From Lepturacanthus savala (Eukaryota; Chordata; Actinopteri; Scombriformes; Trichiuridae): a stretch of 64,000 nt of DNA. The position numbers and the translations under genes were made by a program. How positions within the stretch are numbered: position 1 is the stretch's first letter; the number at the start of each line of letters is the position of its first letter. This document shows, in pieces, positions 12,294 to 23,389 of the stretch. Where the stretch lies: positions 3,887,920 through 3,951,919 of the forward strand of contig CM060475.1 in assembly GCA_030544235.1 (NCBI GenBank), read 5' to 3'. The notes beneath the pieces are model-generated. The model was not told the DNA's origin. It searched no databases and worked only from the letters and a program-made list of their open reading frames with translations.

Positions 12294-13905
12294 TTATAAG
12301 AATCGAAATAAAGAAATGGCTTTAAAAAGTATAGAACAAAATGTAAAGTTTGTTGTTGTAGCGCCACCATCTGGCTGATTGGGGTCATATTTCTTGGTCA
12401 GTTCTTCCATCAGTTCCTCAATATCGCCACCATTTATCATCTTATAGCAATTTGTGAAAAAATTATGAAGAAAATGTACAAACACCACTGTTTCAGAGAG
12501 CTTGAACCCTGTAACATACAGAAGGAGCCTTAGTTGTATCAACTGAAACTATTCAAATGACTAAAAACATTCTTTGAACTCTGCAAACTTTGATATTTGA
12601 GGCTCTGTGAGAGAAAACGAACAATAAATGTTTGAATGAAGCCAGTTTACTGATTTATAATCAGCAAAACATAATAAGATATGTAAACTATGGCTGCCTG
12701 CCTTGATTTTGTAAATAAAAGGTTTTGACAATAAGGAGACTCGCATACAAAGCTAATGTCCTTTATTAAATATCTGGCATCAATTAGGGAACATACTCTG
12801 ACCCTTTCCTTATGTTGTTATATTTTTAATACTTTATAGTTTAATGTAGAAATGTGTTACTTTGAAAACTGACCAAACATTTACATCATTTAAAATGACT
12901 AAATTCTTGCTAAAGGAACTTTTTCTACAATAGATTATAAAGTACATATTCCTCCCATTGGTGAATTTAAAGGCAACAAGGCCTTAAACAGCAACTTGTA
13001 TCTAAATTCATATTTTCATGGATTTTATATATTTGAAGCCAACGGGGTGTTTGTTGTTGACCATCATACCACCTCTTAAATGTTAATATTCGTAATTCTT
13101 TTTCCATGAACTGAACATGTTTGGGTTTCTGATTGTTAGTCAGACTGAACAAGTCATGTTGATAATGTGAGCTTCACACACTGATATTTCACACACTATA
13201 TAATGCTTTATATGAAAGTCCTTGTGATATTATAGTAGTTAATATTAATATGGCACTTTTAAGTCTGTATGAAATGCTTATTAATATAAATTTTTTAATA
13301 AGATGGTCAATAAATGTTATTTTTAGATCATAACGTTTAATGTAATAAACCTAACAGTTTATAGATGTTTAAGAACATTAATAGAAGCTTTGAATTTCTT
13401 GTAATAATTCATAATAGCCTAACAAACCCACGTATCGCTATGTGCATTTATTAACAGTTAACTAGGCTTTTAGCAGCAACCGGATCTAAAGTGAGAACAA
13501 TACCTTATTAAGGTTAATAAATCTTTTCTTATGTACTTAACATTAAACTACATTTTTCACAGCTCTCACATCTGGAATGAGCACTACATGTGGTCAAGGT
13601 TGAATGTGAATAAAAATGCATAAGAATAATGTTTTAGCAATGAAATGGAACAAAAATACACATTAAGAAAATCTGTTTTACTTTACCTGCTATTTCTTTC
13701 ACTGGATTGCAGCCACGAGGAGAACATTGTATGAAACATTGCGTAAGAGTTCCTTTTAAAATGTCTTTATAATTATCAATATCTTTCAGACGTACAGCAC
13801 AAACGTGGTTATTTTGAGCATTGAGGATTTCTCCCACAGCACAACTGTCTGTAGTCTCTATAGTATTTTCCTCACAAATTAGATTTTGTGTTTCACCATT
13901 TTGAA
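12294..13905 (-). CDS. Unrecognised two-exon gene, 3' part (about 143 aa seen)
   Basis: Exon 13687-13905 (acceptor CTGCAG with a TACTAAT branch-like site upstream; donor GCAG|GTAAAG) joins in phase to exon 12294-12508 (acceptor TTACAG), giving 142 open codons and a stop. The first exon encodes 72 residues including NLICEEN, VCAVRLKDIDNYKDIL and TQCFIQCSPRGC. The second encodes ETVVFVHFLHNFFTNCYK, IEELMEELTKKYD and TNFTFC, with a hydrophobic tail (ILFKAISLFRFL). Several cysteines, an N-glycosylation sequon (NFT) and alternating helical segments suggest a small secreted or membrane protein, perhaps helical-cytokine-like; that is inference. No upstream exon with a start codon could be joined (phase 1 needed), and no AATAAA is obvious. 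It may be a real lineage-restricted gene, a degraded duplicate or chance. Confidence 0.42.
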
Positions 13906-14702
13906 CTGCAGGTAACTATTGTCCTATTGAAGCTCATTAGTACACCCAGTCCAGGTTTCCTGATCCTAGCTTTTGCATTTTGTGGCTGAAGGATGTTATT
14001 TCTTTACCTCATCTGTCAAAACTAGCATTAGTATCACTATTAATTTAACACTGACATGAACTGTCCTGATGTTAAGTTGCACCTCCCCAACAGAAAAGTT
14101 GCTCTTTAAATGAAATGAATCTCTCAGTGGAAAGTTTTGCAATTTGAATTAAATTCTGGATGTATTTGTCATTTTATTACTGTTCATATAATAGATGGTA
14201 GAAATTATATTGTCAGTGCTGATCCAGGGCTTTGAAAACTTTTTTTATTTACAATCAATCTAATTTGAAATGTTCAACTTTATTCTGACAAGCCAACAGA
14301 ATTAAAATAGTTTTAAAAGACCTACCTGGGGGGGTTTCAGGTTTTTGAATGATCACTTACACAAATCAAACAGTCAAACAGTTGAATTATGTTGTTGTGA
14401 AGAGCAGAGTCTGCTTTGAAGCAACATCTCATCAGCCTGCTTCTAGAGAAGAGTTTACGACATGGTTTTCCACCGTGACGAGAAGAAAAAATTCTGGAGT
14501 CAACTCAGAATATCTGTCATTTTTTGGCTTTAATATGCAGATTGCAAGATAATTAATTTCAGGTTTGTGTTTTCTTTTCTTTTTTTTTCTTTTTTTTTTT
14601 ACTGCAACATAAAAAAAAATCATAACTTGTGTGTTGAGATCGACTGTTTGCATGAGAACACCTCCATGTTGAACAAGCACCATTCAGAGTGTGTCTCTCT
14701 TT

Positions 14703-14703
<1 letters not shown>

Positions 14704-14733
<30 letters not shown>
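14704..14733. repeat. (CA)15 microsatellite
   Basis: A pure CA tract. A shorter (GT) tract follows at 14857-14873, so the two can pair as inverted repeats about 120 bp apart. Confidence 0.95.
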
Positions 14734-14736
<3 letters not shown>

Positions 14737-17629
14737 GTTCAACCCAGGGCCTGGCATGGATCCTTTGCTCACAGGAGGCAGCGGCGTCCCTCAGGGATCT
14801 ATAACCAACCAAATAGCTCTGAGAGGGAGAGAGAGCAGCTCGCTCACCCAGCTGTGCGTGTGTGTGTGTGTGTACCAGATGACACAGGCGACTCTCGGCA
14901 TATTGTGGGATGAAATGAGGTTGGAGACTGAAAATTCAAGAGTCTGGTTGTAAAATCAAACAGTATGTGGACACTTAAACGTTGCACCCTGCATGTGTTT
15001 CTTTCCAAAAACTATGTGCTGCTGTAGCAGCCTCCTCTCTTCAGATGTTGGACTGAAGTCATAAAAGCATCAAAGGTCCAACTGTTGCCTCAAACTTGGA
15101 TGTTGCTGTCTAACACATCTTTGTGTGCTGCAGTGTTAATATTTCCACAGTGTGTCCACGGACCTTTGGCCACGTAGTTTGTGATTTTGTCACTCGTTCT
15201 ATATAAATGTGTAACATGTGAGTGATAAACTAAACACAAGAAAAAAAACATTTAATTGTATTTGCATCGCCTTGAGTTTGATAAGTTGTAACCAAAAATC
15301 TATATTAAATTTCAAACTTTACTGGCAATTAATGGAGAGAAAGGTATTGAAATCTAAGTGAAATAAAGAACTCTTTGATTGAAAAGATACAACGGCGCAA
15401 ATTTAGCTTTAACATAATCCAAAGCCTTTTAGTACAACAGCAGAAACTTTCACTTTATGTGAGCTGAATTACAGTATCACTTTATATAATAAAGTAATCT
15501 GATATTCTTGTATTTTTTGTCTACAGGAGAAAACATGACATGAAGCTGCTTCACATGCCCACAGATGAGGCATTTCACCACAGGCTGATTCTGTTACAGG
15601 TTAAAAATGTAGAAATTAGTGAACTAGAATTTCTGAAATTAACATTGCACCTGGTTGGGGTTAAAGGTCACATTGCTGTGCTGTCAGACAGATTCACATG
15701 GTTTAAAAGCTCTGCAGATGATGGACGATTGTGCCGGTAAGGGATCGTGTGTTTCCTGGTGCTGTCCTGTCCTCTACTGGCCATTTGGTAGAAATGTACA
15801 GAAGGACAGAAAGGAGCTCTGCTGGAAATATAGTTTCTTTTTCAGGCACCAAAGCATATTTTGACATTAGTTTGACAAATTTTATGCATCTGTGCTAATT
15901 TTCATCTTGTATCCGTGTTTCTGAAGGTCATCTTCATGCTTTTGCAGCCTGATGACACCAATATATTTTGCAACACTTTAAAGATCAGGTTGAAAATGTT
16001 CTTCGAACACTGTCTGTAGTGAAAATTCTACATTTTAAGTAACAAAATCTAGTGTTGCAAGTATAGTTGATTTATCAATTAGTCGATCGACAGAAGATTA
16101 ATCTCCAACTATTTAGAATATTAGATATTTTCTTGTCTTTGTGAAACCTGATGATAAATGGAATGTCTTTGGGTTTTGGAATCTTAGTTAAAACAGGTTC
16201 TGAAGGGTCACAGAAGCACTGACACAACTCAGAACTTTGAAGGGAAGGTATAAAATCTATGTTTTATGTTTTTTTCAATCTTTAAAGCTTGTTTAACTTC
16301 AGAAAACATAACTATTTTTTTAATCAAAGAACATCCAAATGTATTTAAGTGCGAGACCTCCATGTATGTAATTGTTATTTTATCTAATTTGTAAGTAGGT
16401 TAATGTGTTGTTAATAACCATAATTGGTGTGTATGGTTTAGAGCCACATCTCCTCCTCTTCCTCCTTGCAGAGTTCAAGGTCGCCGTGCGTCTATTTCCA
16501 GCTCGTCTTCACTTTAATCCGTGTCGCAAAATGACAAGGTAACGCAACTCGGGGGGTCAGCTGTGTTACAGGAACGCTTCCACGGTTCGGGGAAGAGGAA
16601 ATCAATCCTGTCTGACAGTGTCTTCAGGATACTCCGACCTGACTCGACCATGACAAGTGCTCTCACACACACACACACACACATGCATACAGAGGAAAGC
16701 ATATACACACGAATAGAGGAAGTAAACACACTTGAAATCACAAACATGCAGATAAACACAAACAAACGCTTGTAGTACACACACGAGCTGCGACCAAATA
16801 TAGCCCACGCACACGCTGCAGCTGTCCCCCTGTCTGACACAGATGACCTCTGTCAGCTCCGGTTTGTCTGCCGTCCTGTCAAGGTGCATCAGGAAGACAA
16901 GGTGTCGGCCGGGAAGTTCATCGCCGACTAACTGCATCTGAAAAGTTCAGCTCCAGAATGCTGCGTGAATGTTTTCAGGGAGGCACGACCAAGTTAATCC
17001 TCCAAGTAGTTTATGATACACAGAGCCACGGCTGAGGAAGCGGTTTTGACAGCGGTGCTAAAATTAGTTTATTTCACTGGTCCATGTGCGCTCTGAGCTT
17101 CTGGTGAACACTGAAGTTTGTGCCATTGTCCAAAAGCAAACCTTGAATCTTTAACTTTCTGTGTCCACAGTCAGTGTGGCAAGCCTGATCAAAGCAACCA
17201 CAAACAAAGGTGACATGTTTTTGTCTGGCACTCGGACTGTGGAGCAGTGTAAACTTAAAGGTCCAATTTTCTACAATGTTTTAATAACGTAATCTGAAGT
17301 TATTATAGTACTGTGAATTTTGTGGTGTTTTATATGCTTTGTGTTTTCATTCCTTTTTCATCTGTAATGTTGTTTATCAGGTAGTTGCGACCCAGTTAGA
17401 AAGAAGGTGCTGTATAACCGAAGCTTTACATAACTATATAACTGTATTGTACACAGATCGGGTACTTGGGTGAGTGGGGGGGGAAGAGAAGAAATATGTT
17501 GTCACTGAAGCTATGAACATAAAGTATGTTTAGTAGGAACATCAGTTACATTTTATGATTATGTGGGCATGAAATGGCATTTTGGCTGCAGTAAATTTCC
17601 TTCCAAAATGTCACCTGTGTTACGTTTGC

Positions 17630-17900
17630 TGTAGTTTTAGGATGCACCTAATGATTATTTTCATTATCTTTAGCTTTATGGAACACCAGAAAATAATGAC
17701 AAATGCTCATCACATACACAGGCTATATATCAAACACGCAACATGTCTTTAACCTACATTAAGTAGTGTGATGTTTATAATGTATGTAGATTGAATTCCA
17801 TTTATTTGTGTAGGATTATTTAGAAAATAATGTAAATGTGTTTTACATAGCGGGAACATTTTCATAAAACCCAAAGATATTCAGTGTACTATGATGTATG
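17630..17900 (+). repeat. Decayed 'ggctgcaacta'-family repeat
   Basis: Contains 'gatgcacctaatgattattttcattatc' and, 240 bp on, 'aaacccaaagatattcagtgtactatgatg', both diagnostic blocks of the family. A partial copy with the 'caattagtcgatcgacagaagattaa' block lies at 16050-16210 and another fragment ('ccaaaggtgacatcttgtaatgtc') at 3740-3850. Confidence 0.5.
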
Positions 17901-18639
17901 ACAATGATTCAGACAAGGTGCAGTTTGATTTAAATGAATCTTTTAGCTAAGTGGTACATTTAGGTTTCCAGAGGCTGGCAATTTTAGCTAATATGTGTTT
18001 TTTGAAGCTTTCACTTTAGACTTTAGATAAAATTTAGAGGGTAAAAAACATGTAATGAATGATACAAGGAGCCAAAATGAGCACTGTGTATGTTCAGCGA
18101 AGAGCGACATTCAGCAGCCGGGCGTCTTCATCAATAACCGTGTCTGCTCACCTCCCTCAGAGGTTGTAATATCTGTTGTTTCTGTGGCCAAACAATGCCT
18201 GTAAGCTCTGGCAGTCATTAGACTCCCTCCCAGGTCACTGAGCGTTCCCCGCTAGCTAATTACAGCAGGGCTGCAGTCGTCTGCACCCCCCGCTCCTGTC
18301 TGGAAACACACGGGCATCTGCGGAAGACGGCGGGAGGGTCGCACAGGGGTTGCGGGGGGACGTATTTCTGACAAATGTGCCATCTCCATAATTAGCTCGG
18401 AAGCAACATATGAAACATTAAACACGCCGGGTGCTGACGACAATCAAAACATTTCATTTGTTGTCAATTATTCATTACTTTGAAGGTTCTGAAGGGGTCG
18501 TTAATATGGAAATAAGCTTGCGATGCTAACAAGGTTGTAGTATCTGATTCCAAATCATCTGAGCACAGAGCGCCACTTCCTCTTCTAGGCTAATATTTTG
18601 CCTTTTTGTCTTTTCTGTCCCTCTGTTGCGATTCCTTCT

Positions 18640-19230
18640 CTTATTCATGAAGCCTGTTCTTCAAACAAAACTCGAAAAACATGCTGCACGTTAAAAGGGG
18701 GGAAACCGTATTTGATGGAATTGTTTGATAGCTTCGAGTTTAGCTGCACCTCAAATGAAGTTAAACCACCCAAATCTAATCCAGTACTTTTTTTTTACCC
18801 CCTACTTTTCTTCTCACACCTGGCTTTATTAACTTCCCCCCTCGGTGGCTGTCGGAGCGAACCTGCCAAGAGAGCGGTCACTAAAGTTCCCCCGTCTGTA
18901 GCTTTTCACGGTTTAGTTCCCCTACAATTAATTAACGGGATGAAAAGTCCCACGCAGCACCTCGCCGCCACGGCTACCTTTGCCAGCTGTCAAATCGGAG
19001 AGACGTGGACTGGAAAAATAAGCCTGAGGCTGGGACTATTTAAAGTAATTAGTTTTGATGCATGCGGCGCTCAATCCCTATTACCTGTCGACTGCCGCCA
19101 CCGCCGACCGCCCGGGGCCCCGCCGTTCATCTGGGGAGTCTGGCCTAATGTGGAGGAGAGGACCGGCCACGGAAAAGGGCCTCTGCTGTGCTGCTGTGTG
19201 TTTATTTGCCTTTTAGGTCTGATGTATCAC
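18640..19230. promoter_or_regulatory. Candidate conserved non-coding element
   Basis: A block of higher-complexity sequence with homeodomain-type cores (CAATTAATTAAC near 18925, GTAATTAG near 19045), an octamer-like ATGCATG and CpGs, in AT-rich surroundings. It carries a 217-codon open frame, but the translation has no domain character and I do not consider it coding. Similar islands lie at 3000-3290, 4970-5250, 6830-7130 and 9380-9740. Conservation itself cannot be seen from one genome. Confidence 0.3.
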
Positions 19231-20454
19231 TTTGATTTGCCTTGTTGTTGAAGTCTTTTTAACTTGAAGCATATTTATGTATTTGTTTAAAAGAACCTGA
19301 ATGAATATATTATAGAGTGACAGATCGCTAATAGCCTGCTCTCTGTCTTTAACTTGTAGTTCACTATATTCAGGACTACAATTCCCACACAATGGCTGAA
19401 ACAAATGTTCTGCATTAAGGCTAATGCAGCAATGTTCTTTCAGCCTTTTATATTGCTGCATTCACTTGTACTGTCCATGAAGTCATATTTGTCATAATAT
19501 AGTACCTTCAATACAGCCTAATTTGTAACTTTAGCGTGATATCGTATCAGTTCTCTGCAGCGGTGTAACAGCAAATTCTGGGCCCTGTACACTCTTAATG
19601 TCTGTACGCCCCTATCAAAGTATGTGAGCAAAAGAAATGTAAAAAAATTAATAATAATTGGCAAAATGAGGTTGCAAACTACAATCAGCTCAGAATATTG
19701 ATGACTGGTTGTTTCATTCACCACCTAAAATGATGCATTGCTCTTCTTTTCAATATGGGCTTATTGGCATGAAATTTGTGGACTAAACCATTACACGCCT
19801 CTAAGAGGGGAGCCCCAGAATGTCCTATATAGTACTGTAGCACAAAGGTCATTCTCTCATGATGTTATCAATGTGTTTGACACCATCAAATAAATAAATC
19901 TGGCTTTTCATGGGGCCTCTCTCTTCTTGGTTCAGGGTAGTCAGGTCCACTTTTACCCCCACTACTACATCTATGGTTATTGGGTCGATGTATATATTAA
20001 CTAGCAATACAAGGTTCACATGAAAGAAGAACAATACATCTGATGAAGTATGCAATCATTCATGAAAGTCCATATGAAAAAAGCCCAGGATGTTATTTAC
20101 CGCAGCCAGTAGTACTGTAGTAAAATCTCTACTATTCAAAATGTGTATTGTATGTATAAAGGAAACATATAACAATATGTGGAACACATTGATCATATTG
20201 GTGTGGTGGAGTGTTGTTATTATATTTATTTGTATATTTATCAGACTAGCTGGGATTCGAACTCCCGACTTCCCAAGGGAGCACAAACGGAACGTAGCAA
20301 TAGTACGTACTGACGTCACATACGCGGCTCTCGGGTTGTAGTCTTTCTAATTATTTATTTTTCATGTATTATACTTTTTTTTGTCTTGCAATTGCATCTA
20401 CACGTAATCGCACGAATTATTAGGATCGATAATACATAGATCAATTTAGTCGAT

Positions 20455-20693
20455 GTCGGGTCCCATGGTAACCGGATGGCGGAAGTAGTTATGTAAAGAA
20501 ATTCCTAAATTTAACCGGTGTTTGCACATTTTTTAAAAATGTATTTTCCTTGTAATTCTTTAACGTTATTAATTTTTATTACTTTTCTCGTGTGTTTTTA
20601 GTGCAGAATAAGCCACGTAGATTGTTTGTGAACCGTTGATCAGTTTTCCGGTTTGTGGGGCTCTGATTGGTCACAGGTGGCACCTGATGCAAC
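20455..20693 (+). promoter_or_regulatory. TATA-less promoter-like block
   Basis: Contains GGATGGCGGAAGTAG (YY1-like ATGGCGG fused to an ETS-type CGGAAGT) at about 20474-20488, an inverted CCAAT box TGATTGG at about 20663-20670, and a second ATGGCGGC on the start codon. These clustered motifs are typical of vertebrate housekeeping promoters. They support the candidate exon that follows. Confidence 0.4.
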
Positions 20694-20877
20694 ATGGCGG
20701 CACAAACAAAACGTGTTTGTGTTGTTTTTGAGAATAAAAACGAAAACAAAACACAAAACAGTCAACATCATTGTGGATTTATGCTCCAGGTTCCAGAAAA
20801 GACAAGGCTGTATTACAAGGCTTCTGAAAAGGATCTAAAAACATTAAAGACCCTGCACTTTCCAGCAGCAATTACCA
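20694..20877 (+). CDS. Candidate first coding exon of an unrecognised gene
   Basis: ATG in good context (gcaacATGGCGG) opens 61 codons (MAAQTKRVCVVFENKNENK...LHFPAAIT) ending at a consensus donor A|GTAAGT. A 120-bp intron could lead to an open stretch from 20998 (AG acceptor, matching phase) that encodes CFLMHDRVSTIINLEPS...QNGQYLKCLCDNSVAL before the TA microsatellite at 21.2 kb. The upstream block looks like a housekeeping promoter. I do not recognise the protein. No later exon could be chained with confidence, so it may be a 5' fragment, a lineage-specific gene or a pseudogene. Confidence 0.38.
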
Positions 20878-21204
20878 GTAAGTCACATCTTATTTTATCC
20901 CTGACGCTCTGATTTAATATATAACTCGTTGGTGACTTATTATAATTGTTTAATCAATTCAAAAGTGAGACTGAACTTGTGTGTTTAAAACAGGGAGGAT
21001 GTTTTCTGATGCATGATAGAGTTTCCACAATCATTAATTTAGAACCAAGTAGAACAGGTGTGGAGCCACCACATATGACTGTTTTCATGAAGTGTCATTT
21101 GGTCAGTTCTGTCATTTTAATGCAAAATGGACAATATTTAAAATGTCTGTGTGATAACAGTGTGGCATTAGACATGACGGCATCAGAACCTATGGACATA
21201 AGTG

Positions 21205-21207
<3 letters not shown>

Positions 21208-21291
<84 letters not shown>
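21208..21291. repeat. (TA)n microsatellite, about 42 units
   Basis: Uninterrupted TA for about 84 bp. It generates artefactual I-Y open frames on both strands. The length in this assembly may be unreliable. Confidence 0.97.
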
Positions 21292-21293
<2 letters not shown>

Positions 21294-21299
21294 CTCATC

Positions 21300-21369
21300 A
21301 GAAGAAACTCAGGGGCTGGGATGAACATCTAGATGCAGCCATGTTTGGTCTCAGAACCAAAAAGTAAAT
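21300..21369 (+). pseudogene. Integrase-like transposon fragment
   Basis: Directly after the TA tract an open stretch reads KKLRGWDEHLDAAMFGLRTK, followed by TAA. W-x-x-x-L-x-A-x-x-F-x-L-R-T-K-x matches the C-terminal part of the rve integrase core in GIN1/gypsy-type proteins of fishes as I remember it. Only about 22 codons are visible. A donor-like AA|GTAAAT overlaps the stop, so it could be an exon end. Confidence 0.3.
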
Positions 21370-23389
21370 CTGTCACAGCAAAAATCTTTAAATAGGTTTT
21401 ACTCACACATACAGTAAGAACATACTGACCCAAGTTTCTGCAGGAATTTGTTCAGATTCCAGGTTTGAAACAGCCAAAATTACAGTTTGTGTGAAAATTC
21501 AATTCAAGATAGCTGAATTCTTGTTAGGATTCAACCATGGTATTAAGAGGCTTTTTGTGTATCTTGGCACGATGAAGGTGTGAACTTAATTTCATGTAAT
21601 TTGGACAAACATAAGTGGAGGTTTTAGAAAAAGTCCAGGGGGCGCTACTGAGCCATTTTAGCATTCCCATGCAGGAGACCCTTAGAATAGATAAACTTTC
21701 ACCACTCCAGATGTGCATGCCAAACTTAGGTGAGTTTGGGGGTATGGGTGGCCCCCCAAACCCAAAAGGCTACTCACTCACCCATTTATTCATTCATTCA
21801 TTCATTCATTTTAGGCCTTTGCTGAATGCTTTGCAACTGCTGCTCAGACCCTAATAACAGTAGTATATCACAGCAGTAAATAAAAGAGCACCGCAGCTTT
21901 CACAGTGTGAACAGTGGCACTTATTTTCAATAAGTACTAGTCAGTCAGTTTTAATCACCTTTAGAAATCTGTTTATTAATTGTTATCCTGTTAATATAAA
22001 TTTAGTGTAGTTGGGAATGTGTGAATATGTATGCGAGTCCTGTAGAAGTGTGATATTGCATTCTATATATATTTTTACACAGTGTTAAGTGATGATGCCA
22101 CTACCCTGCCCTGAATATGTCTGAGCTGTACTCAAATGGAAACTCAAGGAAACTCAAGATAAAATGATGAGAACCCCCAACATCCCAGGTAAGTGCAGCA
22201 GATTCCTGTCCAATCTCCTAAAAATGCATGTAATTATAGTATTTAGTGTTAACCCTTGTTATATAAGTACAGTCATATAATGCATAACGATAATAATGTA
22301 TTAATATTTTATTGTAATTAACATATTTCTCTTCTGTTTGTGTGACTATAGTTTTATAACAGTGCTGTATGGGATGTGTTGGAACCTGTATTTCCTATTG
22401 CGAAGGTATCAAAGTCCTATCTAATCTAATCTAATAGGTACAGACAGCATCAAAGTAACCCATAAGGTACCTTATGTGTCTTAGTAGGTCAGTCTGGTAT
22501 ACATTGTGTTTTAGATGTAGTTCAAAAGAGAGTGAACCAGGTTCAGGTTTCTAATTCCATTAATCTCCTTTAATGGGAGTCACAGATTTTTCACTTTATT
22601 TTAGAAAGAAATGAACTGCATTTCTGTGGTTATATAGACAGTGTCATATTTTTCAGAAATTCATAAGAAATAGTAATAAGCCAGATGTTGTTAATGTCAG
22701 CTGGTGGTATTTTCCAGATGTCAATCCAGCTGTTATGTTATATTATAAAATAAATGCATGAACCCACTTCAAATCACATTATTTCTAGAACAGAAGCTGA
22801 CGGCATCGCCCCGTGTCCGCTCCCGGTTTGTGCCGGTTTTTGGAGTGAATTTCAGAGGTTGACGCTGTGGAATAAGAGGAAGATGCGCGTGCATTTTTAC
22901 TGGTCATGTTCCGGCTGAGACAGATCTGCCATCAGTCTCAGCCCCTTCTCCCCTTCACAGTAAGAGTCGTGTTTCGATGACCTCTAGGCCCTCTATCTCT
23001 TTCCAGAAAAAATAGTTGTATGTTGGGTGGTAAGAGGTGATTTCCTGTTTTATCCATGAATGTTGCTGATGTTGTGTAGTTAATTGAAATGTATGGATCA
23101 AATGATTAGAACCCAAATAATGTGGTCACATCAAAATCTAAAGATGAATCCTCTCGGGGTTTAGTATTGTGTTGCATTTAGTCTCTGATCATACTGCTAA
23201 AAAAAGGTTTGGTGAAGATAATTTGTATTAAAACCATGTTTCAATGAAGAAAACATAAAAGTGAGAGTGCTTCCTTTCAGCTTTTTGAAGAAAGATAACA
23301 CTTGGGACTGTTAAATTCTTGTGACATGTGAGGGAATAACTTTTTAATGGATAATGGTCTGCATATTTGTATTTGTTTTTTTAACCTTG
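21370..23389. other. Intergenic, mostly featureless
   Basis: AT-rich. An exon-like segment at 22083-22189 (TTACACAG acceptor, CCCAG|GTAAGT donor) has stops in all three frames, so it could only be untranslated. A GC-richer patch lies at 22.80-22.98 kb. No coding sequence supported. Confidence 0.45.
21785..21811. repeat. (ATTC)n microsatellite
   Basis: Six to seven ATTC units in intergenic DNA. Confidence 0.9.

Larger units (their letters stand above)
13910..20450. other. Intergenic or intronic DNA
   Basis: Holds a CA microsatellite, repeat remnants at 16.1 and 17.6-17.9 kb, and islands at 16.5-17.0, 18.1-18.5 and 18.6-19.2 kb. A first exon for the 12.3-13.9 kb candidate gene should lie here, but I could not identify one that joins in phase. 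Confidence 0.5.

Noticed and set aside
14432..14683. Minus-strand frame rich in Lys (KKKRKKKKRK)
   Set aside because: Encoded by a poly-T/CTTT tract; simple-sequence artefact.
18598..19251. 217-codon plus-strand open frame
   Set aside because: Longest open frame in the left region, but the translation is low in domain character, begins in a pyrimidine-rich stretch and has no splice context. Better explained as a non-coding island.
20250..20268. tRNA T-arm-like sequence (GGGATTCGAACTCCC)
   Set aside because: No matching acceptor, D-arm or anticodon stem could be placed on either strand; too little for a tRNA or a tRNA-derived SINE.
21095..21328. Open frames of repeated I-Y residues
   Set aside because: Artefact of the TA microsatellite.
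21637..21652. CCAGGGGGCGCTA as a CTCF site
   Set aside because: Matches only the 3' part of the core; the upstream CCA is missing, weaker than the site at 36154.
22083..22189. Exon-like segment with good acceptor and donor
   Set aside because: Stops in all three frames and no partner exon; kept only as a note in the intergenic entry.
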